From Thelonectria olida (Eukaryota > Ascomycota > Sordariomycetes > Hypocreales > Nectriaceae), in assembly GCA_020736575.1 (NCBI GenBank), contig JAGPYM010000022.1, positions 62,001-126,000 of the forward strand: a stretch of DNA of 64,000 nucleotides, given 5' to 3'. Shown here one piece after another: positions 21,688 to 32,097 of this stretch (positions within the stretch are counted from its first letter, which is position 1; each line of letters starts with the position of its first letter). Made by a program: the position numbers and the translations under genes. A model generated the notes under the pieces. That model was not told the DNA's origin. It did not search any database and was given only the letters and a program-made list of their open reading frames with translations.

Positions 21688-24600
21688 ATGCCCCGCCAGG
21701 AGAAGGTTAGGGTTCTGATTGATGAAATCCGCCGCACGCTGGAGGATCTCGATGGCCGACGCATTCAGAACCGAGCGCGAGGAGGGTCGGGACCGCCGCG
21801 TCAGAATACTCGCCGGGCTCGTCAAGAGCCAGTCAGAGTCTCCCCCGACGAGGTCCGACGTACGCTGGAAGACCTAGAACGCCGGAACGCCCGAGGGCGT
21901 CCACCTCGACGACAGAAGGTCACGGTCACGGAAGATGAGCTCGCGCGTACGATGGCAGCCATCACGCGGCAACACGCCGAGGAACGCTCACAGGCAAGGG
22001 CCGCAAGGCTACGAAGGCAGGAGCAGGCGGATGAGCCCGGCCGTCAAGGACCCGGGGACGCGCCGCGGACCCCGCCACCGGCCACCCCCGGAGAGATCGT
22101 CCCGGCCCCACACACTCCGCCGCCTACACGGCCTATCCCGCACACCCCGCTCCCTCGAAAACGCCTCGGGGAGCCACAACTAGAAGGACTTCTGACTCCG
22201 CCGCCCACGAGGCCGGTCCGCCCCCAGAAAAGGCCGAGGCCGTCGCAGGACACTGCCCCTGCCCAACGAAGATCCCTCGAGACCATTCTGCAATACCATG
22301 AGTCTCGTTTTCGCGACAAAGAGAAGGAATCAGTAGCAAGATCCTGGTGCAAAGAGGTACCACTTGCCCTCCAGGTGGAGACTGCAAAGTCCTTCCACCA
22401 GGCATTCGCAGATGAAAGGACGTTGCCGATTTTGCACTGCAACTTTTGCTACAGGAAGCAGCCTCCTTCCGAGCTTACGACGATCCGATGGAAGAGGCAC
22501 TTGGCAGCCTCCTTGCTGCGGGCCATGACGGCGCTCCAGGAGTGCGGGGAACGTTTTCCGGTTGGCGACGACGCTGAAGCTATGGTTTGCCACGAATGCT
22601 ATGCCGCTTTGAAGAAAGGGAAACTGCCGAAGACCTGTGCGGTCAACAACATGTACATCGGATGCGAGCATCGGTATCCCGAGGAGCTTGACGACCTCTC
22701 TCCTGTTGAAGAGAGGCTAATTGCTCTGCAGGCTTCCTTCGGCTACATCACAAAGTTCACTGTAGACAACAAGACCCCGTCGGGCCTCAGTTACCGGAAG
22801 CATGTGAAGGGCCATATCGTGGTCTTTCCGAACAAGGTGGAGGATCTTGTTGCCACGGTCCTTCCTCATCCTCTTTTGGAGACTATCGAGAACATCCACG
22901 TCTCTTGGAGCGGCTCCAGCAATCCTGGCGCCGCAGACGTTGGGCATCTTCTTCAAGTGCGCAAGTCCCGTGTCCGAGCTGCCCTGTCGTGGCTCCAGGA
23001 AAACAATCCGCTTTACGAGCACGTCACGATCGACCATGGCGAGATTGATGGCTGGCAGTACGCAGACGGCTCCGATGTCCCTATCCCTATCATGGACAGC
23101 ATGCAGCGGGAGGAGCCGTCCGTTGCCGAGAAGACGCAAACAGACCACATCGTCCCAGATACCGATCTCGGCCTCGAAGAGAACCGGCTTACGAGCATTG
23201 AAGAGCTCCTTGAGTCGGCGCAAGCCCACTGCAGCCACGACTCCTGCCTTCCCGAGGGCACTCCGTCGGGCGAACCGGACCTCCCCTTGCCCGGGGAACC
23301 CCATACTTCCATTCCTGATCCGGAGGATGCCGGCGGCGATGGTGAAGTCATCCATGAGACGACGTCCTCCGGCATGTTTCCCCTCGACGGTCCGGCCGCT
23401 TTCGAGGAGGCCGATAAGCTTTCATTCCTAGCCGACGCTATCCGGACGAGTCGGACTCGGGCTGCCGATGAGGGTGAGCCGTGCGCGATACATGTCCAAG
23501 CAACGGGAGAGCAACCGTTCATCCTGGTGGAACGAGGTGCGGACTTTGCGGACAGCCTGCACGAGGACTTCTTCCCGCGCACCTTCCCGAAGCTTTTCCC
23601 CTGGGGGAGAGGTGGCCCAAAGGCGCTGCACGAGTCGGACCGCGATCAACAAGATGCTTCGGAGGCTGCCAAGCGCCATCCAAACCACTCGCTCAGCTAT
23701 TGGGCCAGATACGTGCTGCAGCGGCATGGGGGTCGATTTGCCACCCATCCCGTCTTTTGTTTTCTGGTATTCAATATCCTCCTCCGTTCTTCTAATCGCC
23801 GCATCAGCATGGTGCGCACGACAAAGGGCTCTTTCGAGAGGGTTGAACGGGTTTACGGAACCCTGACGGATGACCGGCTGAAGAGAGCGGAGGACGAGAT
23901 GCGAGAAACAAGAATGACGACGGACGCTGACGTAGCGTTCCTGCTCCGTGAGTTGTCCATCTTTGGCCATGCACAGCCGCTCTCCAACGAAACGCGACTG
24001 CTTATGCGCAGGAAGATCCAGGCACTTAACATCTGGACCGGCACGCCCGCGATTTGGATTACCATCAACCCCAACGACATCAACAACCCAGTCAAGATGA
24101 AGCTCTCCATCCATAGGCTCCACGAGTACCGCACTGCAAAGGAGCTCTTAGCGGATCTCCGGTGAAGATACGACAGAATCGCCCTCAGCACCATGGATCC
24201 GGTCAGCTCTGCCATCTTCTTCCACAGAGAAATCTCTCTGTTCTTCGAAAAATACGTCAGAACAGACCAAGAATCGGTCTTTGGGAAGGTCAGCCACTAT
24301 TATGCAACGGTGGAGACGAATGATCGCGGCAGCCTGCATTTGCACGGACTCCTGTGGTTGCACGGCAACATGGAGCTGCCGTCGCTCATCGACGACATCG
24401 CCGACCCCCGAGAAGAAGAGTATCGTGCCCGAGTAGTGCGCTACGTGGACTCGGTCTTCCACGAGTGCCTGGATGAGGACGCTGGAAAGGCTCTCCGCCA
24501 GGAGCGGAAGCCGATCCACCCCGTCGAGGAGATGATGAATGACACTGAGGCCCTGTCTGCGGCCTTTGACGCCGAGTCCAACTTCATCGCATATTGCTGC

Positions 24601-25311
24601 CAGGTTCATTCCCACACCTACACCTGCATCAAGTATTCTCTGAAGGGTCTCGCAAATCAGGGCGCGGACAAGTACAGGCGAACAGCTTGCCGGTTCAAAG
24701 CGCCTTGGAAGATCGTCGATACGACGGGATTGACCGAGGACGATCTGCTCATCATCCGTCGCAACCACCCACTCGTCAACCGGTATAACAAAGCGATAGC
24801 GGTCGGCCTCCGGCACAATCACGATGTATCGATGATCTTGACGAGGACCAAGGGGCTGGCCATGGTGTTTTACATCACCAACTATGCCACGAAGTTGGAC
24901 ACGCCAATGCGGAGACGAATTGCCCACGCGGCCGAAGTCTTGCGACAGCTTCGCGAAGATGCCGTTTCGAGGCGCGACGCATCAGCATCCGCCGACCAAG
25001 GCGCCCAGCGACCTGCTGTGCTGAACCAGAGTCGCCAGTTTCTGATGAGGGTGGCTAATCGGATATTTTCTGAGAGACAGCTCTCTGCCGTGGAGGTATG
25101 TTACCACATGCTCGGCTATCAGACGGACTTTACCAACGTCCCGCACTGGTCCTTCCTAAACCTGACCGCACTGTATTGGGCGGTATTCCGGAGATGGATA
25201 CACCTCCGTCGCCAGGCCGGCGCAGAAGCGGAGGAGGAGGAGCCGCCAGAAACGGTACAACTCAGGGAGGGTGGCCGGACCCTGTTGTGCTTGGATACTT
25301 ACGCCTTGTGA
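21688..25311 (+). pseudogene. Helitron Rep protein (DUF6570 + Helitron-like N domain) with one in-frame stop
   Basis: The frame is open from 21547; the ATG at 21688 (MPRQEKVRVLIDEIRRTLED) is the likelier start. It runs to a TGA at 24163-24165 and continues in the same frame to 25311. In order it has an Arg/Pro-rich N-terminus with TPPP repeats, a zinc-binding C-x2-C region (HCNFCYRKQPP ... VCHECYAALKKG), a DUF6570-like block (NNMYIGCEHRYPEELDDLSP) and the Helitron-like N domain (SYWARYVLQRHGGRFATHPV). After the stop come DPVSSAIFFHREISLFFEKY and the HUH nickase motif SLHLHGLLWLHG. Rep nicks and joins DNA ends during rolling-circle transposition. A single base change from a sense codon explains the stop, so inactivation is recent. 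The C-terminal PIF1 helicase is absent. Confidence 0.85.
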
Positions 25312-26068
25312 CCGAGCTCTTGGCAGTTATAGCATTGTTCCAGTCCGGTTATCCGCTCGAATACACTGGTACATGCCGATTCACCTGCTACTAGAAAGTA
25401 ACGTTCCTGCAGGAGCCTCCTGGCGTCACTGTTTTTAGTAAGGTATACTACCATCGATCCGTATGCCTTGGGGTTGATCTTTCGACTCAACCAGGCCACT
25501 TTGGCAATCTGGACTTCATTCTCCTGGCTTAACGTTTCCATTGCTCCAGGACGGGCCTTAAAGTTGCAAGGACTGAGTCACCGCCGAGCGTAAGCATCTT
25601 GACGCTCATACATCCTGATTATTTCCCCAAGTATCCCACGGTTGCCGTCACGCCAGCCCACCCATACCGTCAGCGCTTAACCTAATAGTCTTGGAAGGGG
25701 GTCCACTCTTAGCGTGAACATGCATGCATCTTTCCTCGTCCTAACACTGTCCGGCATAGTCATATCGACCTAGTCTCCAGTCGAATATGATATATTGTGC
25801 GGAAAATATGCCTCGGTTGCTTTCTGATATGCATCGGGTTCCTCCAGGCACGTATGTTGACGCCAGATCACTGACGTTGGACTATACGACAATCCTTCTG
25901 CGATAGGTGCCCCGACAGAAGAGTCTTGAGCCTTGCGCCCTCCTCCTGCAGCCGACGTCTTTCAATAGCAAGAGCGGCGTTCGCTAACCTGAGTCCTGCA
26001 ATCGATGCTGCTGTCACGCTGTCTTGGTCGGACTGAGGCGTACCATGAAGATTTTGGTCGCGAGACAT
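25299..26068 (-). pseudogene. Tad-like LINE ORF1 (gag-like) fragments
   Basis: Frame 26068-25868 encodes an Arg/Leu-rich coiled-coil-like start, and frame 25541-25299 encodes INPKAYGSMVVYLTKNSDAR, RLLQERYFLVAGESACTSVF and the zinc-knuckle start CYNCQELGHKA. This is the nucleic-acid-binding protein of fungal Tad/I-type LINEs. The frames are separated by stops, and the remaining knuckles and reverse transcriptase are absent. It abuts and is antisense to the end of the Helitron ORF. Confidence 0.7.
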
Positions 26069-26189
26069 TGAATATGTGATGTTGTCTTTGAGGTGGAAAT
26101 TCGACCATATGCGCTCTCTTCCGAGATTAGCGAAGCCAGTGTTATTTCTTAGTACACTTTTGCCAGGGAATTCTCGCGGGAGAAAACCC

Positions 26190-26400
26190 TTATGGAATTA
26201 GGAAAGAAGATAATATTGTGAATCTGGCCGGAGATTTTACAGGGCAAGTTGACGCTATTATGATGCTGGAATAACTCGTAAAGGTGCCAGAGGATGATAA
26301 AACGTATAATTTTGCCGGAGAATCAGTGGGGCACTTTGACGAATTACGATGGAATGACGTCATAAAGTTATCCACATGACGGTAAAACGCGCAATTTTCC
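26190..26400. repeat. Degenerate internal direct repeat
   Basis: Two diverged units of about 80-90 bp share the order TTTxxCCGGAGAxTxxxxxGGGCAxxTTGACG...ATGATGGAATxACxxC. There is no coding capacity; it may be part of an old non-autonomous element. Confidence 0.45.
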
Positions 26401-26509
26401 GCATCCTCGGAACACCCAAGACCTATACCCAGAGTGATGTGCTCAACGTCCTCGAGTAGTTTCGGCTTGACCTCAATTTGAGAAGGCACTGCATTCTGAT
26501 GCGGGATTA

Positions 26510-26552
26510 TGCCTCGAGGAACTCAACGTTCTTTCTTCCGCGCCCTCCTTCG
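26510..26552 (+). repeat. Shared transposon terminus T1, copy 2
   Basis: TGCCTCGAGGAACTCAACG then TTCTTTCTTCCGCGCCCTCC, the same block as at 21101 and 31731. It is followed by a C-rich leader and an unrecognised plus-strand frame (26621-26950). Confidence 0.8.
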
Positions 26553-26620
26553 TAAGAGTCAACCTCAAGTTCCCACGACCAGCTTCCCTTAGCGCCCATC
26601 CCTAGAAACGAAAACTCTCG

Positions 26621-26950
26621 ATGATAGTCGATAAATCGGTGTCTGCTTTGACGCAGCTCGCAACGGCAGCGCCAGGATATCACGCTGCCGAAGCGGCACT
26701 CCCGGTCGGAACTGGCGTATTGCGAACAGGCCGGCTATTGGTCGTCATCCTGCTGCCGTTAGAAGAGTTCCCGACTCAGAACCAAGGATGTTTCCGACGA
26801 ACTCTGATCTTGTGCCTTCAGCCTCCTAAAGGGATATTAGTAAACGCTATTAATCGGAAGTTCGGGCTTCCAGTGATCTCTATCGGCCCTTGGCTTAGGG
26901 AAGCCATCCTCTTGTACTTCGTAGGCAAGGTTATCTTTATGGCCAAGTAA
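26621..26950 (+). CDS. Unrecognised 109-codon ORF downstream of T1
   Basis: The frame (start MIVDKSVSALTQLATAAPG) is open and ends in a hydrophobic, weakly charged region. No domain is recognised. Its position after the T1 block and C-rich leader suggests it may be what remains of an element's coding region; it may equally be a chance frame. Confidence 0.25.
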   Translation: MIVDKSVSALTQLATAAPGYHAAEAALPVGTGVLRTGRLLVVILLPLEEFPTQNQGCFRRTLILCLQPPKGILVNAINRKFGLPVISIGPWLREAILLYFVGKVIFMAK

Positions 26951-27459
26951 TTAGCTGCCTACTTTTGTAGAGGGTGCGGCCAGACGATTGTAGTCAACAG
27001 ATTGATAGTTAGGAATCTTTTGATGGAATGATAAATGAGATGGAGGCGGTCATTTGCGATCGTAAAGATAAGCACACTGGATTTCTAAAAGCTAGCAGGC
27101 ATCCAACTTTCCAGAGGCAATAACAGAGAGCACCCGGAGCTCGTAGGGTGGAAAGGCCCGTTGGCTCAATATCAGCCATAACTCGCTCCGACGATGCCAA
27201 ACCAAGCATTAGGAATGATGACTGCTATATACTCGACACTGGAGGAGCCTTCACGGCATGAAGCGACTACCAGTGCTCATTCTAAGAACGCAAGAGACTG
27301 CTGCGATGCCCACAAACAACCTCATAATAATTACACCATGCAACAGAAGCGAAACCCGAAACCCTCCTAGCACCTGTTCACATTGAAGATGCGATGGCGT
27401 CCTGCTATTTTTATTCTTGACATTCCCCGGTGGGAAGACACTTGTAGACGCTCCGGCTC

Positions 27460-28531
27460 TCATACAGAGAGATATATAAAGTTTTCATAGGGAATATAAA
27501 GATGCCAGTCAATTATTTCAAGAAACATTGCTTCATTTGAGTTGATCTCTTTCAAGCTTAACCCCGATATCCTAGCCCATACCCTTGATGAATAACTCTT
27601 TTCTTGAGTATACTTCCAACCCAACATAAGTGCGGAAAGAAACATGCGTCGTGGACATTGTATGGGCCCTGTCTTCTCCGGTGTTTGTGATTGAGCGGCG
27701 ACAGCACTGAGTTTGGTGGAATTATGGAGTAGTTTGAGGTAATAACAAGCTGCTAAAAGGGTAGAATACGTCTCACGGGATACTCGTAATATCCTCTCCA
27801 TGTATGCCCTGAGGGGCACCACCGGGGGAGTGCCTAAAAGAGTCGGAGCAGGGCAAGGCCAAAGAATTGTAAGCAGGCGATTAGTAGAGTCTGAGGTAGC
27901 ATGTTATTATTAGAAGCCTTTGGTTGGCATAGAGAAGGATATGAAATACCTATTAGGTCGCTAACAAAGTTGTCCTTCCTTCCTGCAAGCTGTCTGGTCA
28001 TAGTCGTAACTAGGGGTCTGTGCAGATGATAATGTGAGGGTTCTCTTGAGGTCGTTGGCGCACAATCTCATGCTTATCAACAGGTCTGGAAAATCATCGA
28101 TGACCATGTCAGTGGATGCACACCGTTCAGACCTGGAGACCTGTCAAACAGCCGCCTTATTCCCGGAATAGCGCTCACATTCTGGTACGCTAGGCAGTAA
28201 CCTTGACGAACTTTAGGGCATTCAAACTTTGCATTGCCGTTTAGGTCGTGGTCTTACAATCTTGGGAATCCACATTTCCCTTCGCGATTCGTTGAGAGCT
28301 TGGTTCCGGAAGATATCGGGTGGTGAGGGAAGGCAGCTGATTCTTGGACAAAAAAAGGGATCGATCAGCACCAAAAATCCGATTGAAGGGTTCTTGATCT
28401 GACTGTCGTTGCTTCGCATGACGCCACTCGTAGGTAAGTGGTGTGGACACGACCTTGATGTCTCCGAGGTTAAGGGGGCGTGGGGATGGAGGCCTTGTCA
28501 GAAGCTCAGCACGGATGGATTGTTTCTCCAA
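27460..28531 (-). pseudogene. Cyclin (PHO85-cyclin/PCL type) gene, probably truncated
   Basis: The exon 27890-27460 encodes most of a cyclin box: PLRAYMERILRVSRETYSTL, LAACYYLKLLHN, CPRRMFLSALMLGWKYTQEK, YSSRVWARISGLSLKEINSN and EAMFLEIIDWHLYIPYENF. This is the N-terminal cyclin fold of Pcl-type cyclins that activate Pho85/CDK5-like kinases. An upstream frame from an ATG at 28531 (MEKQSIRAELLTRPPSPRPL) fits the Pro-rich leader of such proteins, and a middle exon at about 28110-27970 may belong. The box stops at YLSV just where its last helix should continue; splicing at the GTATGA there leads to short unrecognised frames. I read it as a damaged paralogue, though a short intact cyclin is not excluded. 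Confidence 0.55.
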
Positions 28532-29668
28532 TCACAACCAAAACCTCGATGATGGTGTAAACATTTTGCCAAGCCGTGATGTGCGCGTTGCTCCCAAGTG
28601 TTGCTATTCGACTTGCAAACTAGTCGAGTTGCGCTGCATTCAATGTGTCATCGCATAGCGTTTATTTAAAAACCACGTATTTTCTCAAGGATATACTGTA
28701 CCACATGACCCCTAATTGACCAGCTTTATATAGTGTTAACCACCACTGAGCACAAAGCAATTATCTAGTCTTGGCACTTAGTCTGTATTTATCGACCTTT
28801 CTCAATACGTGCGTACGATATGTCTTGGACTGTTGCTTCTTGGGGTGTGCGCAGATTGTGTGTTTCAGCTTTAACCGTTTATAAGGTAGATATTGAAATA
28901 AGCTGGCTACATGATAATGTGTAAATATAAAATCCAACTTAAATAAGCTCGTCGCCATCCCATAATCATCTGCTTAATCGACTCTTTATCAGCTGATTAC
29001 TAATTGTTCATTCATCGCGCTCCTTGTCTCACCCCATGTAGATACCGCATTCTACTTCAGGGATCTAACCGGAAAAATTGCAGCTCGGGACCGAAGTCCT
29101 GTTTGGTATTTGTATCGTAGCGGCGAAATCGGGTAGAGCTTTCAATTGACTCTTTGTATACTGGTACATGGAATGGCAATAGGCTCGTAGGTTGCTGGTC
29201 GTTGTGTGGGGTGGGGAAGTCATGGTCGAGATGATGGTATCGATAACGTTGCCTGATTGAGGGGTACCCGAGGCTTATATTAACAAATGAGCAATGACGT
29301 ATCCTACAATCGTCTTAACAGTCTTGCACATGCACAGAAAGCCCTGACTCTGCATCCCCGGGCAGTGAGTCATGGCGGGCTGGGCGCCCAACCGTCAGTC
29401 GAAAGGCAGTAGTGGGTGGCAGGAAACCTGATTTCAGCCCAACTAGGTAGATCATTTCTTTAAGTGACAACATTCCAATGCTTGGCTCAACTGAATGATG
29501 CGCTTCCACGGCCAAAGCTATCACACCCATGCCCACTTTCTCTTTAGCAGATAATTTCCTCTCGTCATCGTAGTTTAGAGTTCCATTTTCTACAATCCTG
29601 CTATTTCTAAACTTGCTACATTCAACCCGACGCAGTTCTTGTTAATGCAATCGCATTACCCCTGTGAT
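28532..29668. other. Gene-free stretch
   Basis: AT-rich intergenic DNA. No gene, RNA or repeat recognised; the 3' half presumably holds the promoter of the next gene. Confidence 0.5.
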
Positions 29669-30514
29669 ATGGATAACCCCTCCTGGGCATGGCCTGCCTG
29701 GAAGTTCGACATGAAGAGAGAAGACTTGTTCACCAAGCTTCATGGCCAGTATAACACCTATCCGTCCCCTATTCAAGACCCCAATGCCTTCCATCACGAC
29801 ATCTTCGAAATCTCCCACAAGGCAGACTCCGCTGCCGAATTTCATCATTTGGCCCGCGATCGCAAGCAAAAACGCCTCCGCGAATTGAATGACGCGCTTG
29901 ACTCTGCCAGTTTCGAGATCATCGCAAACCCACGTCTTATCAGTACGCCTCAGTGGCAACATGCTGTCCAACTCTTCCGTACAAATTCCTTGGACTCCCT
30001 TGTTCGGTACTTCGCTTCTTACCTCCCTACCGACTTGTCCGATACTCCAGTGAGAGACCAGCCAGTTGAGCGGAATAGAACCACGAATACTGTCGCCCCG
30101 GCGGTGGCATTTTCCTTTTCAGAGCCTAGTCTTAAGCGCTTTCCACCTCGAGAATCTAGGTCGCCTATCGGTCGTGGCGAAGAGATGACGCAACCCGGCA
30201 ACGACATGTCGATGATGCCCGGTTCCGGTGCTTTAGAAACGGAGGAATGTGGTAATGAAGCTATATCTAACAAGAGAATACACCCCGAGAAGAGTTTGCC
30301 AGCCAAACGGCTCACCAAACGGGTCGGGTTTGGAAGCAGCCACTCGCAAACCGGTCGTTACGTTCATTGTCAAGGGATAGTCCAACCCATGGCCTTGACG
30401 TCTTCGGCCACGGCCACACTTGCTTCGGGACCGTGGCGAACCACGATTACTTCCGCCAACTCGATTCGGTCGACCAACGGAGCTCGCACGGGAGACAAAC
30501 GAAAACGTGCTTGA
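29669..30514 (+). CDS. Conserved fungal hypothetical protein (281 aa)
   Basis: A single-exon frame. The second ATG (29669, MDNPSWAWPAWKFDMKREDL) starts where the conserved part begins; an in-frame ATG lies at 29645. The N-terminal 130 residues have the hallmarks of a family I associate with filamentous ascomycetes: LFTKLHGQYNTYPSPIQDPN, a DIFEISHKADSAAEFHHL helix, and the segment WQHAVQLFRTNSLDSLVRYF followed by ASYLP. The C-terminal half is Ser/Thr/Arg-rich and looks disordered, ending in GDKRKRA, a possible nuclear signal. No catalytic motif, signal peptide or membrane helix. Function unknown. Confidence 0.7.
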   Translation: MDNPSWAWPAWKFDMKREDLFTKLHGQYNTYPSPIQDPNAFHHDIFEISHKADSAAEFHHLARDRKQKRLRELNDALDSASFEIIANPRLISTPQWQHAVQLFRTNSLDSLVRYFASYLPTDLSDTPVRDQPVERNRTTNTVAPAVAFSFSEPSLKRFPPRESRSPIGRGEEMTQPGNDMSMMPGSGALETEECGNEAISNKRIHPEKSLPAKRLTKRVGFGSSHSQTGRYVHCQGIVQPMALTSSATATLASGPWRTTITSANSIRSTNGARTGDKRKRA

Positions 30515-31008
30515 GAGTTATCAGCTCACACGAAAGCTAATCGTGCGTTCGCTAAGTTAGGGATCACAAGGAGGGACAAGATTGAATAGGCATCGTAGTC
30601 TCTTTTCACCCATAGTATCAGTGGGATGTCCCCTCGAATTAAGCATAATCTTCGGGCAAATCGGCTCGCTGTCTGTAAGGGGAGGCTCAGATTCGATATG
30701 ACGAATCTCGTGTGAGATTTGTGGTTATTGCGGGTGGTGATAGTAGAGGCGCTACTCGAGGGCACGTAGGTAATAGCAGAAACCAGATTTAGAACTCCCC
30801 AGATTGACACATCCCGTAAACTACGCGACGCCGCGCCCGTAATGCCTACTATGCTAGTGTCAACCTCTCTATTTTCCGTCACGCGCCTTCGGGTAATTGC
30901 GGGGTCTTACGAAAGATGACGACATTCAGCACCTGGCGTGCTTAAAATGGTCTGCCTCATCATCTCATTTCCTGTTTCCATATCTTTCTTACACACGATA
31001 TTGCGGCT
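30515..31008. other. Intergenic
   Basis: No gene seen. The last 100 bp are pyrimidine-rich and precede the endosulfine start. Confidence 0.5.
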
Positions 31009-31456
31009 ATGGATCCCGCCAAACATCCGGACCCCCCTACTGAGAGGGATAAGAACCTCTTACGCAAGTACGGAACGACGATAACTAGAGGAAACCTACT
31101 CCATCACCAGTTAGAGGTTGGAAATGATCTAGAGTACTGCTAGCCGGCCAGAACCAAGCTAATTCGCATAATACCAGAGAAGAACGTATTTCGATTCAGG
31201 TGACTTTGCCCTGTCGCAAGCTAGGAGGCCCTCGAACATCGGGGCCGTGGATACTGGCAACGAACATCCCATCCGGAAAAATATATCACACCCCTCAGCT
31301 CCCGCACCAAGCTCTAGCAATGTTGATGATGACGCTGGCCAAGATTTTCGAGATGAGACAAAGACCAAGTCAAGACCAGCTAGCCACCACCAAGAGGAGG
31401 TGGCTACTCAGACTCGGGTTGGACCTGGAGACTCGAAGCAAGACAGTAACGTATAG
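31009..31456 (+). CDS. Endosulfine (ENSA/ARPP-19, Igo1-like)
   Basis: Exon 1 (31009-31116) and exon 2 (31178-31456) join in phase across a 61-bp intron to 128 aa. The conserved endosulfine core is clear: KNLLRKYGTTITRGNLLHHQ then LE-RRTYFDSGDFALSQARR, matching the family pattern of KLPxxxxLLxxxLxxRxYFDSGDY. Endosulfines are phosphorylated on the serine of FDSGDY by Greatwall/Rim15 kinases and then inhibit PP2A-B55, controlling entry into mitosis or quiescence. Here the tyrosine is phenylalanine while the serine is kept. A Ser/Lys/Glu-rich disordered tail follows, as usual. The weak donor (GAG^GTTGGA) makes the first junction slightly uncertain. Since the core endosulfine is normally conserved and single, this may be a divergent second copy. 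Confidence 0.78.
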
Positions 31457-31572
31457 ATGGCGTCTATAATGTACGGTAACTAGCTAGTTCTTATATGGCC
31501 AGCGAGCGATGGGAATCTCAACAATATTAGCCATTATTTAGCCATTATAAGACGAGTGTACTTGTTCAGCTT

Positions 31573-31634
31573 GCTTGTCAGGCCCGTTCTGAAAGGCATT
31601 GGCGGACCAGTAGGGGACCGGTCTCCTGTGTCTT
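31573..31634 (+). repeat. MITE terminal repeat remnant
   Basis: The block TCAGGCCCGTTCTGAAAGGC, then ATTGGCGGACCAGTAGGGGA and CCGGTCTCCTGTGTC matches the left terminal inverted repeat of the MITE at 39034 with a few differences. No partner repeat is found nearby. Confidence 0.75.
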
Positions 31635-31730
31635 AAATAAACCAAGTTACCAACAAGCCCTCTTATAGCGGCGCTGACTTTCCAGTAACTGTAGGAGGTC
31701 TATTGCTGGTAACCATTAGCTTGGGGCTTA

Positions 31731-32096
31731 TGCCTTGAGGAACTTGTTCCGAAAGGTTCTTTCTTCCGCGCCCACCTTCGTAAACTCGGGCCACCAAGCG
31801 GTCCGTGCGAGCTGTCTTCACCACATCCCCTTCACCACGATCGACGCGCCACTATTTCTGCGCCACACTGCGCCACAGCCATCATCAGCCCATTAGCATG
31901 TCTGGCTACCAACCTCAGCCAGCAGGGCTCTGCAGATTGGTTAATTGGAGCGTCACGTGCCTACACGTTTAATCATTGAAAAAATTTTTGCCATTCTACG
32001 GATTATCCCGGGTGAATTTAAATCTACATACACCCATCACCCCCTACTCCAGTTCGTCGTTTCCCTGAAAAAAATTGTATCTTTCCTCCGGTTGGA
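31731..32096 (+). repeat. T1 terminus copy 3 plus MITE-homologous leader
   Basis: TGCCTTGAGGAACTTGTTCC then GAAAGGTTCTTTCTTCCGCG is a T1 copy. The sequence that follows (CGTAAACTCGGGCCACCAAG ... CACACTGCGCCACAG, and later TTAAATCTACATACACCCAT) matches the inside of the 39034-39407 MITE in reverse orientation. Homology fades next to the stop codon of the FAR1 ORF, so the MITE is probably an internally deleted derivative of this larger element. Confidence 0.75.
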
Positions 32097-32097
32097 A

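Larger units (their letters stand above)
21101..25311 (+). mobile_element. Helitron, degenerate, truncated on its right side
   Basis: It contains a Rep/helicase-type ORF (see next entry) preceded by the T1 terminus block. The PIF1 helicase half is missing: coding sequence ends at 25311, where a LINE ORF1 fragment in reverse orientation begins. The exact ends are not defined; the canonical Helitron 3' hairpin-CTRR end was not found. Confidence 0.7.

Noticed and set aside
22717..24123. Several minus-strand frames of 190-230 codons
   Set aside because: Shadows of the GC-rich Helitron Rep ORF.
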